64,000 nt of DNA from Streptomyces halobius (GCF_023277745.1 NZ_CP086322.1:7254001-7318000); one strand, 5' to 3'. Counted from the first letter of the stretch, positions 50,968 to 60,451 are shown. Made by a program: numbers and translations. The notes: generated from the sequence alone by a model not told the origin.

Positions 50968-50990
50968 TTGTCAGTGGGGGGTCGTACGGT
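50968..50990 (+). promoter_or_regulatory. RecA-NDp/PafBC-type DNA-damage promoter of uvrB
   Basis: TTGTCAGTG (50968-50976), 8 bases, TACGGT (50985-50990): a perfect match. The ATG at 50998 is 8 bases after the -10, exactly as at polA (30 bases from the first T of the box to the start codon in both), so a leaderless mRNA is expected. Confidence 0.8.
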
Positions 50991-50997
50991 GGATGCC

Positions 50998-53139
50998 ATG
51001 CGGCCCGTATCGAAGATCGAACGCACGGTGGCGCCTTTCGAGGTCGTCAGCCCCTACCAGCCCAGTGGCGACCAGCCGGCGGCCATCGCCGAGCTGGAGC
51101 AGCGCATCCGCGGTGGTGAGAAGGATGTCGTTCTGCTGGGTGCGACCGGCACCGGCAAGTCGGCGACCACCGCCTGGATGATCGAGAAGCTGCAGCGGCC
51201 GACACTCGTCATGGCGCCCAACAAAACCCTCGCGGCCCAGCTCGCCAATGAATTCCGTGAGCTGCTGCCCCATAACGCCGTCGAATACTTCGTCTCCTAC
51301 TACGACTACTACCAGCCCGAGGCGTACGTCCCGCAGTCCGATACGTACATCGAGAAGGACTCCTCCATCAACGAGGAGGTCGAACGGCTGCGCCACTCCG
51401 CGACGAACTCGCTGCTCACCCGGCGCGACGTCGTCGTGGTCGCGTCCGTGTCCTGCATCTACGGCCTCGGTACTCCGCAGGAGTACGTCGACCGGATGGT
51501 GCCGCTGAGGGTCGGTGACGAGTTCGACCGTGACGAGCTGCTGCGCCGCTTCGTCGACATCCAGTACACCCGTAACGACGTGGCGTTCACCCGCGGTACG
51601 TTCCGCGTCCGCGGCGACACCGTCGAGATCTTCCCGGTCTATGAGGAGCTGGCCGTCCGCATCGAGATGTTCGGCGACGAGATCGAGGCGCTGTCCACGC
51701 TCCACCCGCTCACCGGCGAGGTGATCAGCGACGACCAGGAGCTGTATGTCTTCCCGGCCAGCCACTACATCGCCGGCCCGGAGCGGATGGAGCGCGCCAT
51801 CGCCGGGATCGAGGCCGAGCTGGCGGATCGTCTCGCGACGCTGGAGAAGCAGGGCAAGCAGCTGGAGGCCCAGCGGCTGCGGATGCGCACCACCTACGAC
51901 ATCGAGATGATGCGGCAGATCGGCTCCTGCTCGGGCATCGAGAACTACTCGATGCACATGGACGGCCGCGAGCCCGGGTCCGCGCCCCACACCCTCATCG
52001 ACTACTTCCCGGAGGACTTCCTCCTGGTCGTCGACGAGTCGCATGTCACCGTCCCGCAGATCGGCGCCATGTACGAGGGCGACGCCTCGCGCAAGCGCAC
52101 CCTGGTCGACCACGGCTTCCGGCTGCCGTCCGCCCTGGACAACCGACCGCTGAAGTGGGAGGAGTTCCTGGAGCGCATCGGTCAGACCGTCTATCTCTCC
52201 GCGACCCCCGGCCCGTACGAGCTCTCCCGGAGCGACGGGTTCGTGGAGCAGATCATCCGCCCGACCGGCCTGGTCGACCCTGGGGTGGTCGTCAAGCCCA
52301 CGGAGGGGCAGATCGACGATCTGGTGCACGAGATCCGGACGCGTACGGAGAAGGACGAGCGGGTCCTGGTCACCACCCTCACCAAGAAGATGGCCGAGGA
52401 CCTCACCGACTACTTCCTGGAGCTCGGTATCCAGGTCCGCTATCTGCACAGCGATGTGGACACCCTGCGGCGTGTGGAGCTGCTGCGCGAGCTGCGGTCG
52501 GGCGAGTACGACGTCCTGGTGGGCATCAACCTGCTGCGGGAGGGCCTCGACCTCCCCGAGGTCTCCTTGGTGGCGATTCTGGACGCCGACAAGGAGGGCT
52601 TCCTCCGGTCCGGTTCCGCCCTGATCCAGACGATCGGGCGTGCCGCGCGCAATGTCTCCGGTCAGGTCCATATGTACGCCGACAAGGTCACCCCGGCGAT
52701 GGAGAAGGCCATCGAGGAGACCAACCGCCGCCGGGAGAAGCAGCTCGCGTACAACAAGGAGAACGGCATCGACCCGCAGCCGCTCCGTAAGAAGATCGGC
52801 GACATCGTCGCGACGATCGCCCGCGAGGAGGTCGATACCGAGGAGCTGCTGGGCACGGGCTTCCGGAAGGCGCCGGAGGCCAAGGGAGACAAGGGGGCCA
52901 AGGGCAAGGCGCCGGTCCCGGCGCTCGGTGCGCAGGCGGCGAAGGGCAAGGGCGCCAAGGCCGGCGCGCCCCTGACGGACCGTCCCGCCGCCGAACTGGC
53001 CGAGCTGATCGAGGAGATGACGGAGCGGATGCGGGCCGCCGCGGCCGAGCTGCAGTTCGAGGTCGCCGCCCGGCTGCGTGACGAGGTGAGTGAGCTGAAG
53101 AAGGAGCTGCGGCAGATGAAGGAGGCCGGGGTGAGATAG
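50998..53139 (+). CDS. uvrB: Excinuclease ABC subunit B
   Basis: A 713-residue subunit of the nucleotide-excision repair nuclease that takes over damage from UvrA and recruits UvrC. Walker A is [16 protein letters not shown] (near residue 43), the beta-hairpin is [19 protein letters not shown], motif II VVDESHV, motif [20 protein letters not shown] and [12 protein letters not shown], and the C-terminal UvrB/UvrC domain is [21 protein letters not shown] Lys/Ala/Gly-rich insert lies near 625-660. ATG at 50998 gives the family start [18 protein letters not shown]; the open frame back to 50575 is not coding. Confidence 0.97.
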   Translation: MRPVSKIERTVAPFEVVSPYQPSGDQPAAIAELEQRIRGGEKDVVLLGATGTGKSATTAWMIEKLQRPTLVMAPNKTLAAQLANEFRELLPHNAVEYFVSYYDYYQPEAYVPQSDTYIEKDSSINEEVERLRHSATNSLLTRRDVVVVASVSCIYGLGTPQEYVDRMVPLRVGDEFDRDELLRRFVDIQYTRNDVAFTRGTFRVRGDTVEIFPVYEELAVRIEMFGDEIEALSTLHPLTGEVISDDQELYVFPASHYIAGPERMERAIAGIEAELADRLATLEKQGKQLEAQRLRMRTTYDIEMMRQIGSCSGIENYSMHMDGREPGSAPHTLIDYFPEDFLLVVDESHVTVPQIGAMYEGDASRKRTLVDHGFRLPSALDNRPLKWEEFLERIGQTVYLSATPGPYELSRSDGFVEQIIRPTGLVDPGVVVKPTEGQIDDLVHEIRTRTEKDERVLVTTLTKKMAEDLTDYFLELGIQVRYLHSDVDTLRRVELLRELRSGEYDVLVGINLLREGLDLPEVSLVAILDADKEGFLRSGSALIQTIGRAARNVSGQVHMYADKVTPAMEKAIEETNRRREKQLAYNKENGIDPQPLRKKIGDIVATIAREEVDTEELLGTGFRKAPEAKGDKGAKGKAPVPALGAQAAKGKGAKAGAPLTDRPAAELAELIEEMTERMRAAAAELQFEVAARLRDEVSELKKELRQMKEAGVR

Positions 53140-53353
53140 CGGGCGGGGAGCGGGTGTCCGGCGAAGCGTCCAGCGGACGGTGCCCATCACCCCGGCGAGG
53201 GTTCCGCCGCACGTCGGGCGGCCGGAGTGTTGCAGAAACGCCACAAACAGCGGGGCTGATGCGTCGTCGGTCCACCGTGGTGCGTAGGGTCGAGAGGGTC
53301 GCCCAAACGGCGGGCGGGGACAGTTTCAGGGCAGTGCAGAGAGGGGACGGCGC

Positions 53354-53932
53354 GTGTCGGTCAATTTGTCCAAGGGACAGGGCATCAGCCTGCAGAAGTC
53401 CGACGGAGGGACGCTGACCGCGGTACGGATGGGGCTGGGGTGGCGCTCGGCGCCGCGCCGTGGCCTGTTCGGGCGGCGTACCCAGGAGATCGACCTCGAC
53501 GCCTCGGCGGTGCTGTTCGCCGACAAGAAGCCCATCGACGTCGTCTTCTTCCAGCATCTGATCAGCGACGACGGCTCGGTCCGGCACACCGGCGACAACC
53601 TGGTCGGCGGCGCGGGTCAGGGCGGCGACGACGAGGCGATCCTGGTCGACCTGGCGCGGGTGCCGGTGCACATCGACCAGATCGTGTTCACCGTCAACTC
53701 GTTCACCGGTCAGAGCTTCGCCGAGGTACAGGACGCCTTCTGCCGTCTGGTCGACGAGACCAACGGCCAGGAGCTGGCCCGCTACACCCTGACGGGCGGC
53801 GGCAACTACACCGCGCAGATCATGTCCAAGGTGCACCGCGTGGGCGACGGCTGGTCGATGACCGCCATCGGCCAGCCCTCCAACGGCCGCACGTTCCAGG
53901 ACGTCGTGCCGGCCATGGTGCCCTACCTGTAA
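53354..53932 (+). CDS. TerD family protein
   Basis: A 192-residue TerD-domain protein. It starts MSVNLSKGQGISLQKSDGG and has VRMGLGWRSAPR, EIDLDASAVLF, HTGDNLVGGAGQGGDDEAILVDL (calcium-binding acidic loop) and QIVFTVNSFTGQSFAEVQDA. TerD proteins bind Ca2+ and belong to the Ter stress-response network (tellurite, phage, colicin phenotypes). GTG at 53354 follows GAGGGGACGG. The next gene, 105 bases on, is a larger TerD-related protein and terC follows; all three read the same way. Confidence 0.92.
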   Translation: MSVNLSKGQGISLQKSDGGTLTAVRMGLGWRSAPRRGLFGRRTQEIDLDASAVLFADKKPIDVVFFQHLISDDGSVRHTGDNLVGGAGQGGDDEAILVDLARVPVHIDQIVFTVNSFTGQSFAEVQDAFCRLVDETNGQELARYTLTGGGNYTAQIMSKVHRVGDGWSMTAIGQPSNGRTFQDVVPAMVPYL

Positions 53933-54037
53933 GCCGGCACACCGTAGCGGCAGCGCGCACCGGGCCGCGCGGCCGCCGCATTCCGGGCGGCGTGCCCGTC
54001 GCCCGGCCGGTACGTACGACAACAAGGGGGAAGTTCG

Positions 54038-56038
54038 ATGACGGCCGAGCTCGTCCGGGGGCAGAACCATCCACTGGACCGGACCCGAGTGGAGATCAGG
54101 GTCGCGGCGGGCGGGCCCGTCATGGCCGGGGTCACCCTCGGCGACGAGCAGGGCAGGCTGTCGGGCACCGAGGCCGTCGCCCATCCGGGGGCGCCTCGGC
54201 GTACCGGTGTCGAGGTTCCCCGCCAGGCCGCCGCCGAGCACCGCATCGCGGTGGACCTCGACGCGCTGTCCGAGGCCGTGCACCGGGTGAGCGTGCTGCT
54301 GGCGCTGCCCACCGGCATCGGCGGGCTGACCCGTTTCGGCGCGGCCGCCGCGCCCTCCGTCGCGGTCACCGGCCTCGACGGCACCGGCATCGCCGGTTAC
54401 ACCATCACCGGGCTGGGCGCCGAGACCGCCGTCGTCGCCGTGGAGCTGTACCGCAGGCGGGGCGCCTGGAAGGTGCGCGCCGTGGGCCAGGGATACGCCG
54501 ACGGCCTCGTCGCGATGCTGCGCGATCAGGGTCTGCCGCAGGCGACGGAGCTGGCCGCGGAGATCGAGGAAGCGGTCAGCCTCGGGCACGCACGCGCGGT
54601 GCCCGCCCCTGTGGCGGCGGCCCGTTCCGAGCGGCCCGGTACGGGCGCGGCGACCGGGGCCGCCCCGGGCCGCCCCGCTCAGGCGGACACCCCGGGCACC
54701 ACGGACGGATCCGCCAAGGACTCCCCGGAGTCCGCCGCCCCCTCGAACGGTGGCCCCATCGACTACCGGCACCCCAAACGCCGCACCACACCCAAGCCGA
54801 CCCCCGCCAGGGCGGCCGCGAACGCCCCCGCCGGAGGATCCGCGGCCGACGGCTCCCCGGCGCCGGTGGCCGGTGACGCCTCCGGGTGGAGCATGGAGGA
54901 ACGGCTCTACAACCAGGTCTGGGGCATGTTCGAGGACTTGGCCCGTTCGGTCGCGGCCTACCGCAGCGCCTCCGACTTCGCCGAGTCCCGGCTGGAACAG
55001 GAGCTCGACAAGGCCCTCGGCGACCCGCGCGACCGCCTCGGCACGGCCGCCGATGTCGCCCGTGCCACCGCCCGCGACAAGCACGCCTCTCTCGTCGCGC
55101 AGGCCCGCGCCGCCCTCGACCGCGATCTCGCACAGCTCACGGCCGAGGCGGATGTCGTGGAGCCCGCGCTGCCGCCCGCCCTCGCCCGCTGGGACAACCC
55201 CGTCTGGCAGGGCTACCACGTCCCGCTGGAGCGCCCGATGGCGCTGCGCCTGGGCGATCTGCATCTCCCGGAGGTGCTGGATCTGCGCATCCCCATGCTC
55301 GTACGGCTCCCCTTGGAGCGCGGGTTGTGGATCGACAGCGGGCCTGGCTCCTATGTGTCGGGCGCCGGTCCGGAGCCCAGTCGGGAGTACGGCCGCCGGG
55401 AGTTGGGCAGCGCGCTCACGGACGGCACGTCGAACGCGGCCGAGCTCGGCCGGCTCGCCATGGAGACGGCCGTCGCCATCGCCGCCCGGATGCTCGCCGT
55501 CCACCCGCCGGGCGACTTCGCGGTCCAGGTCATCGACCCGGGCGGGACCGCGGGCCCGGCGCTCGCCCCGCTGCTGGAGACCGGCGCCCTGCGCGAGGCC
55601 CCACCGTCCGGGGCCGCGGGCGTGGCCACGGTCCTGGAGGCGCTGACCCGGCGGGTGGATCTCGTCCAGATGGCCGTGCGCAACCGCGCCGCCGACTCAC
55701 TGCCACCGGACATCGACACCGCGGATCAGCTGCTGATCGTGCATGACTTCCCGCACGGCTTCGACGACCGAGCCCTCACCCAGCTTCGCTATCTGGCCGA
55801 TGAAGGCCCGTCGGTCGGCGTGCATCTGATGATGGTCGCCGACCGCGCCCAGAGCCAGGAGTACGGCCCGGTCCTGGACCCGCTGTGGCGCTCCCTGCTG
55901 CGGATCACGCCGGTGCCCGACGCGCATCTCGCCGACCCCTGGGTCGGGCATGCCTGGACGTATGAGCCGCCACTCGTCCCGAAGGGCAGCCAGGTGGTGC
56001 ATCAGGTCCTGGGCCGGCTCGCCGAGGCCCGCCGCTGA
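54038..56038 (+). CDS. TerD-like N-terminus fused to an FtsK/EssC-like C-terminal domain lacking a P-loop
   Basis: A 666-residue protein. Residues 1-190 resemble a TerD domain (MTAELVRGQNHPLDRTRVEI, EAVHRVSVLLALPTGIGG, VAVELYRRRGAWKVRAVGQG). A Pro/Ala-rich linker spans about 190-285. A coiled-coil stretch (EERLYNQVWGMFEDLARSVA to LDRDLAQLTAEADVV) follows. The last 280 residues look like the nucleotide-binding domain of FtsK/SpoIIIE-type ATPases (MALRLGDLHLPEVLDLRIPM, ADQLLIVHDFPHGFDDRALT, VGVHLMMVADRAQSQEYGP), but no GxxxxGK[ST] is visible. Such fusions occur in Ter operons. Start ATG 54038 is preceded by AAGGGGG. Confidence 0.8.
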   Translation: MTAELVRGQNHPLDRTRVEIRVAAGGPVMAGVTLGDEQGRLSGTEAVAHPGAPRRTGVEVPRQAAAEHRIAVDLDALSEAVHRVSVLLALPTGIGGLTRFGAAAAPSVAVTGLDGTGIAGYTITGLGAETAVVAVELYRRRGAWKVRAVGQGYADGLVAMLRDQGLPQATELAAEIEEAVSLGHARAVPAPVAAARSERPGTGAATGAAPGRPAQADTPGTTDGSAKDSPESAAPSNGGPIDYRHPKRRTTPKPTPARAAANAPAGGSAADGSPAPVAGDASGWSMEERLYNQVWGMFEDLARSVAAYRSASDFAESRLEQELDKALGDPRDRLGTAADVARATARDKHASLVAQARAALDRDLAQLTAEADVVEPALPPALARWDNPVWQGYHVPLERPMALRLGDLHLPEVLDLRIPMLVRLPLERGLWIDSGPGSYVSGAGPEPSREYGRRELGSALTDGTSNAAELGRLAMETAVAIAARMLAVHPPGDFAVQVIDPGGTAGPALAPLLETGALREAPPSGAAGVATVLEALTRRVDLVQMAVRNRAADSLPPDIDTADQLLIVHDFPHGFDDRALTQLRYLADEGPSVGVHLMMVADRAQSQEYGPVLDPLWRSLLRITPVPDAHLADPWVGHAWTYEPPLVPKGSQVVHQVLGRLAEARR

Positions 56039-56173
56039 CGTCCCGGGGCGCCCGGATCTCGCCGAGCGCCCCGGGCAACGGCCACCGGGACCGAACTTTT
56101 CCCTCACCCACTCCGACCTGCAGTTTTACCTTTTTCTTTACTATCACTTGGCGTTCCTTTACTCTTCTCTGTG

Positions 56174-56319
56174 CGGAGGGGAGTATTCCTACTGCGGCGT
56201 ACCCGTCATCACGGATTGCTGACTTCACGAGATCCCGGGGCGCCGGCCCGCCATACACGCGGGCGGAAGAGACCTCCGGCAGCGACGACGCTGTGAGTGC
56301 CGTACGACTCTGCCGGAGG
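56174..56319 (+). promoter_or_regulatory. yybP-ykoY manganese riboswitch controlling terC
   Basis: Aptamer: P1 5' strand CGGAGG (56174-56179), the conserved GGGGAGTA (56178-56185), GCGTACCCGTCATCACGG (56197-56214), the L3 signature GAGACC (56269-56274) and the P1 3' strand CCTCCG (56273-56278). Expression platform: CCTCCGGCAG (56273-56282) can instead pair perfectly with CTGCCGGAGG (56310-56319), which contains the Shine-Dalgarno 5 bases before the GTG. Mn2+ binding would stabilise P1 and free the ribosome site (ON switch). The 5' flank (56095-56170) is unusually AT-rich and likely holds the promoter. Confidence 0.85.
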
Positions 56320-56323
56320 AGCA

Positions 56324-57328
56324 GTGGACGTTTCCCTGACCCTGTGGGTGCTGACCATTCTCGGTCTGTGTGCCCTCATAGCCGCCGATTTCTTTATCGG
56401 AGGACGTAAACCACACGAGGTCTCTCTCAAAGAAGCCGGAATCTGGACCGGTGTCTGGATCGCGCTTGCCGCGCTCTTCGGACTCGGGTTGCTGCTGTTC
56501 GGCGGCGGCGCACCGGCCGGTGAATTCTTCGCGGGCTTCATCACCGAGAAGTCGTTGAGCGTCGACAACCTCTTCGTCTTCGTCCTCATCATGAGCAAGT
56601 TCGCGGTCCCGGCGGTCTACCAGCAGCGTGTGCTGATGGTCGGTGTACTGATCGCGCTGGTGCTGCGGGCCGGCTTCATCGGTGCGGGCGCCGCGATCAT
56701 CGCCAACTTCTCCTGGGTGTTCTACATCTTCGGAGCTTTTCTTGTCTGGACCGCGTGGAAGCTCATCAAGGAAGCGCGGGCCGAGGCGGAGGACGAGGAA
56801 TTCGAGGAGAACCGCTTCCTGAAAATGGTCGAGAAGCGTTTTCCGTCGACCGACAAATACCACGGCACCAAGCTGTTCGTCGTCGAGAACGGCAAGCGGC
56901 TGATGACCCCGATGCTGATCGTCATGCTGGCGATCGGCACCACCGATGTCCTTTTCGCGCTGGACTCCATTCCGGCGATCTTCGGTCTCACCCAGGACCC
57001 GTACATCGTCTTCACCGCCAACGCCTTCGCCCTGATGGGACTGCGTCAGCTCTACTTCCTGATCGGCGGCCTGCTGAAGAAGCTGGTCCACCTCTCCTAC
57101 GGGCTGTCGGTCATCCTGGGCTTCATCGGGGTGAAGCTGGTGCTGCACGCCCTGCACGAGTCCGGAGTCAGCGTTCCGGAGATCAGTATTCCGGTCTCGT
57201 TGGGCGTCATCTGCTCGGTCCTCGTCGTCACGACGCTCACCAGCCTGCGCGCCTCCAGAAAGCAGGCCGCGGCGGAGGCCCCGGAGCTCACGGAGCTCAC
57301 CAAGGACAAGGACAGTGTCGACGCCTGA
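56324..57328 (+). CDS. terC: TerC family integral membrane protein (Alx/MeeF type)
   Basis: A 334-residue inner-membrane protein with about eight or nine transmembrane helices. Conserved acids lie in membrane segments: CALIAADFFIGGR, EKSLSVDNLFVFVLIMSKF and IGTTDVLFALDSIPAIFGLT (the TerC DNLFVF and DSIPA motifs). The C-terminus is cytosolic and acidic. Family members handle Mn2+ (Alx in E. coli; MeeF/MeeY in Bacillus supply Mn to secreted enzymes), which fits the Mn riboswitch in its leader. GTG at 56324 has GGAGGAG 3 bases upstream. The tellurium name is historical. It follows two TerD-type genes but has its own leader. Confidence 0.93.
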   Translation: MDVSLTLWVLTILGLCALIAADFFIGGRKPHEVSLKEAGIWTGVWIALAALFGLGLLLFGGGAPAGEFFAGFITEKSLSVDNLFVFVLIMSKFAVPAVYQQRVLMVGVLIALVLRAGFIGAGAAIIANFSWVFYIFGAFLVWTAWKLIKEARAEAEDEEFEENRFLKMVEKRFPSTDKYHGTKLFVVENGKRLMTPMLIVMLAIGTTDVLFALDSIPAIFGLTQDPYIVFTANAFALMGLRQLYFLIGGLLKKLVHLSYGLSVILGFIGVKLVLHALHESGVSVPEISIPVSLGVICSVLVVTTLTSLRASRKQAAAEAPELTELTKDKDSVDA

Positions 57329-57370
57329 TGCCCTCGGTGCGGCACCTTGCCGCACCCTGGCGTACCCCTG

Positions 57371-57421
57371 ACGGCGGCCCGTGCGCACAGGCGGCCCGTA
57401 CGCACAGCGGCGGGCCGCCGT
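57371..57421. terminator. Bidirectional terminator between terC and the MBL hydrolase
   Basis: ACGGCGGCCCG (57371-57381) pairs perfectly with CGGGCCGCCGT (57411-57421). The loop contains a 17-bp tandem direct repeat (57374-57390 and 57391-57407, one mismatch), so alternative hairpins with the second copy are possible. It sits between two convergent genes. Confidence 0.7.
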
Positions 57422-57431
57422 CCCGTACGCG

Positions 57432-58091
57432 CTACCAGCCGCGCTCGCGCCACTCCGCGAGATGCGGGCGCTCGGCGCCGAGCGTGGTGTCGTTGCCGTG
57501 GCCCGGATAGACCCAGGTCTCGTCGGCCAGTTGGTCGAAGAGCTTGCTCTGCACGCCGTCGATCAGGCTGGCGAAGCTCGCTGCGTCGCCCCAGGTGTTG
57601 CCGACACCTCCGGGGAAGAGGCAGTCCCCGGTGAACAGATGCGGGGCGCCGTGCGGGTCGTCGTAGATCAGCGCGATGCTGCCCGGCGTGTGGCCGACCA
57701 GGTGACGTGCCGTCAGTCCGACCCGGCCGACGGTGATGGTGTCGCCGTCGCCGACCAGGACGTCCGTGGGGACGGGGATGCCCTCGGCGTCGTACCGCCC
57801 CGCGTAGGTTCGCGCGCCCGTCGCGTCGACGACCTCGCGCAACGCGCCCCAGTGGTCACCGTGCCGGTGCGTGGTGACGACGGATGCGATGCCGCTGTCG
57901 CCGATCAGGGTGAGAAGGGTGTGCGGTTCGGCGGCCGCGTCGATCAGCAGCTGCTCGTCCGTCGCGCGGCACCGCAGCAGATAGGCGTTGTTGTTCATGG
58001 GACCGACCGCGACCTTCGAGATCATCAGGTCGGTCAGCTCGTGCACGTCGGCCGGTCCGCCGACCTTCACTACTCCGCTGTAGGCCATCAT
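57432..58091 (-). CDS. Metallo-beta-lactamase-fold hydrolase (glyoxalase II-like)
   Basis: A 219-residue MBL-fold protein. The metal motif THRHGDHW is at residues 94-101, with further ligands in ARHLVGHTPGSIAL (His), FTGDCLFPGG (Asp) and VYPGHGND (His). The arrangement is that of glyoxalase-II-like hydrolases that cleave thioesters; with mycothiol as the actinobacterial thiol, a mycothiol conjugate is possible. Two ATGs (58091, 58088) are equally likely starts. The next gene upstream, 9 bases away, is a mycothiol-dependent isomerase-like protein, and the two form an operon. Confidence 0.88.
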   Translation of the reverse strand: MMAYSGVVKVGGPADVHELTDLMISKVAVGPMNNNAYLLRCRATDEQLLIDAAAEPHTLLTLIGDSGIASVVTTHRHGDHWGALREVVDATGARTYAGRYDAEGIPVPTDVLVGDGDTITVGRVGLTARHLVGHTPGSIALIYDDPHGAPHLFTGDCLFPGGVGNTWGDAASFASLIDGVQSKLFDQLADETWVYPGHGNDTTLGAERPHLAEWRERGW

Positions 58092-58100
58092 GGGATCACC

Positions 58101-58826
58101 TTAAAGCGGCGGGACGTCGGGCAGCGCGGAGCCGGAAGTGTCGAGTTCGCCGCCGTCGCCGCGGCCGGTCAGCCAGCCGACCAGGGCCGCCGCCGGACCC
58201 GACACCACAAGGGTGGCCCCGCTGCCCGCCCCGGTACGCCACTTCCGCCCGTCGTCCGTACGCAGCTCCAGGGCGGGCAGGTCCGGGTGCCCGGCGAACT
58301 TCACCGTGGACAGGAACGTCAGCTCGCTGTCGAGGAACGCGGCCGGCAGCTCGTCGACGGTGTAGCCGACGCCGAGATCGACGTGGTGCAGCTCGACCTC
58401 GGCCAGCCGCCGCAGCGGCAGCCGGTCGGCCCGCTCGATGACACCGTTGCGCATCTCCACCTCATACGCCCGGCGCTCCTCCGGCAGCGCCTCCACCACC
58501 GCGTCGAAGCGCTCGGCGCTCTGCCGCAGGTCTGCCAGATGCTCGGCCAGCGGGCGGTCGGCGTCCCGGGCGATATCGCCGTCGCGGGCCGCGGCGCTGG
58601 CGTACATCGGCGCCGGCACATCGGTACGCGCCCAGGTGAGCAGGTTGACCAGGGCGTCCGCGTTACGCGCGAGATGGGCCAGGACATGACCGCGGGTCCA
58701 GTCCGGGAGCAGCGACGGTTCACCGATCGCCGCATCGTCCAGCTTGGCCACCGAGATGAGGAGCCGGTCGGTGGCCTCGCGGACGGCGGCCACATCGTGC
58801 GGGAAGTCTGGCGGGGTGAAGGTCAT
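58101..58826 (-). CDS. Maleylpyruvate isomerase family mycothiol-dependent enzyme
   Basis: A 241-residue DinB/MDMPI-type protein. The N-terminal four-helix bundle has LLPDWTRGHVLAHLARNADALVNLL (first metal-binding His) and LRRLAEVELHHVDLGVGYTVDELP (HxxHD motif). The C-terminal SCP2-like part ends VVSGPAAALVGWLTGRGDGG. Members use mycothiol to isomerise maleylpyruvate, but many homologues have other or unknown thiol-transfer roles. It precedes the MBL hydrolase by 9 bases in the same direction, consistent with a shared thiol-dependent pathway. Confidence 0.88.
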   Translation of the reverse strand: MTFTPPDFPHDVAAVREATDRLLISVAKLDDAAIGEPSLLPDWTRGHVLAHLARNADALVNLLTWARTDVPAPMYASAAARDGDIARDADRPLAEHLADLRQSAERFDAVVEALPEERRAYEVEMRNGVIERADRLPLRRLAEVELHHVDLGVGYTVDELPAAFLDSELTFLSTVKFAGHPDLPALELRTDDGRKWRTGAGSGATLVVSGPAAALVGWLTGRGDGGELDTSGSALPDVPPL

Positions 58827-58835
58827 GGTCCGACG

Positions 58836-59131
58836 CTAGCGCCGCGACGGCGAGTTCGGGAGTCGGTGGGCGGCTATCCGGGGCGTACGCGGGTGGTGCG
58901 CAAGGGGCGGATGGCGCGCACCGGGGCCTGAGGGGCTCGCGTGCGCAGCCCGCGGCCCCCGGGCTGCCGCGTCCCCGGGCCGCTCAGCTCGCCGCGGTGG
59001 AGGGCCCTGGACGGTGGGGTCCCCCCCCGTAATGGGGGCCCCGGTCGAGCGGAGCCGGGAGTGGGGAGAAGCCGAGAGCGGGGGAGGAACCGAGACTGGG
59101 GAGAAGCCGAGAGTGGGGGATCGTCGGAGTC
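58836..59131. other. Intergenic region with hairpin, no gene seen
   Basis: About 300 bases between two minus-strand genes. It holds a hairpin (GGGG-T-CCCCC at 59016 with GGGGG-CCCC ending 59042) and then the short tandem repeat listed separately. Nothing else is supported. Confidence 0.5.
59060..59121 (+). repeat. 17-18 bp tandem repeat, about 3.5 copies
   Basis: Units GTGGGGAGAAGCCGAGA, GCGGGGGAGGAACCGAGA, CTGGGGAGAAGCCGAGA and a partial GTGGGGGA follow one another directly. It lies just past the stop of the truncated monooxygenase. Purine-rich strand; possible slippage-derived filler. Confidence 0.75.
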
Positions 59132-60451
59132 CTAGGGGGAGGGCGTCCCGAACCACCGGCGCAGCGAGGCGTCCAGCTCGTCCAGCGCGGTCGTCGCGTC
59201 GGCGGGGGAAGCCGCTACGGGGCCGGCGGGCGCGCCGTCCCGTATGTCCGCCGCCCAGGCCGTGTACCCGTCGGGGCGTACCAAGAGGCCGCCCAGGCCG
59301 GGCCGCTCCGGGCAGGCGGCGGTGACCAGCCGCACCCGATCGCCGTAGCCCTCGGCGCGCTTGCGCAGATCGGGATCGTCGGCAAGATCGAGCAACAGCC
59401 CCTGCTCTCCCTGCAGTTGGTCCCCGAGTCTGCTGCCGTCGGACAGGACGAGGTCGGGGGCGCTGTGCCCGGTGAGCGGATGGTCGCCGGGCAGGTCGTA
59501 GCGCTGCCAGACGCCGGAGATCTTCTTGGCGAAGAAGGTGGTGGCGGTGACCGTCTCCGTCAGTTCGGCGAGCACACCGCGGAGCGCGCGGGTATGCGAC
59601 TCCGGCCGCATCAGCGCCACCTGGGCCCGGGTCCACTCCAGCACCCACGCGCCGATGGGGTGCCGCTCGGCCGTGTAGGTGTCCAGCAGCCCCTCGGGTG
59701 CCCAGCCGTGCACCGTCGCGGCCAGTTTCCAGCCCAGGTTCGTCGCGTCGCCGATGCCGAGGTTCAGCCCCTGGCCGCCGAAGGGCGAGTGCACATGCGC
59801 CGCGTCACCGGCCAGCAGTACCCGCCCCGCCCGGTAGCCGGGCACTTGGCGGGCGTTGTCCGTGAAGCGGGTCGCGGAGTGCACCTTGGTGATCGTGACG
59901 TCCGGCACGCCTGAGACCTTCCGCAGCGAGGTCTGCAACTCCTCGGCGGTGACGGGTGCTTGGCGGTCGGCGGGCGGTCCGTCGAACTCCACGGTCAGGA
60001 TCCGGCCGGGCATCGGGCCGTGGACGTACGTCCCGGTGGCCGTCCAGTTCCAGCCGGCACCCAGGGCGTCGGCGCCGGTCATCTCCACGACGGCCTGGTG
60101 GCCGGTGATCTCGGGATCCGTCCCGGGGAACGGGAACCCGGCGAGCCGGCGAACCGTGCTGCGCCCGCCGTCGCAGCCCACCAGCCAGCCGGCGCGCAGC
60201 GAGCCGTCCGAGGTGTGCGCGGTCACGCCGTCCTCGTCGGCGTCGAAGCCGGTCAGGTGCGCACCGCGGCGCAGGGCGACGCCCAGTGCGGCGGCGCGGG
60301 CGGCGAGCAGCCTTTCGAGGGCTGCCTGCGGCACCAGGCCGACGTCGCCGGCCGGTCCGGCCTCGGCGAAGTCCGGGTCGGACTCGTCCAGCAGGTCGCC
60401 GCGCAGCATGATGCCCGCGAAGTGCCCGGCGAACTTGGGCGGCTGCCGCAC
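59132..60451 (-). pseudogene. FAD-dependent aromatic monooxygenase lacking its N-terminal FAD-binding motif
   Basis: A 439-residue frame. It begins abruptly at about residue 90 of the normal protein (PPKFAGHFAGI). The second and third FAD motifs are intact (AGWLVGCDGGRSTVRR; GYRAGRVLLAGDAAHVHSPFGG then QGLNLGIGDATNLGWKLA), and the thioredoxin-like C-terminus is complete. The Rossmann GxGxxG that opens the family (PHBH/rifampicin monooxygenase type) is absent: upstream codons on the minus strand (LPYLAEAQRGAIEKFSSFLR) do not match it and the TetR gene starts 81 bases away on the other strand. A 5' deletion of about 80-90 codons is the simplest reading. It could not bind FAD normally. Confidence 0.7.

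Noticed and set aside
59060..59121. CRISPR array
   Set aside because: Repeat units are 17-18 bp, contiguous and without spacers; no cas genes in the window.
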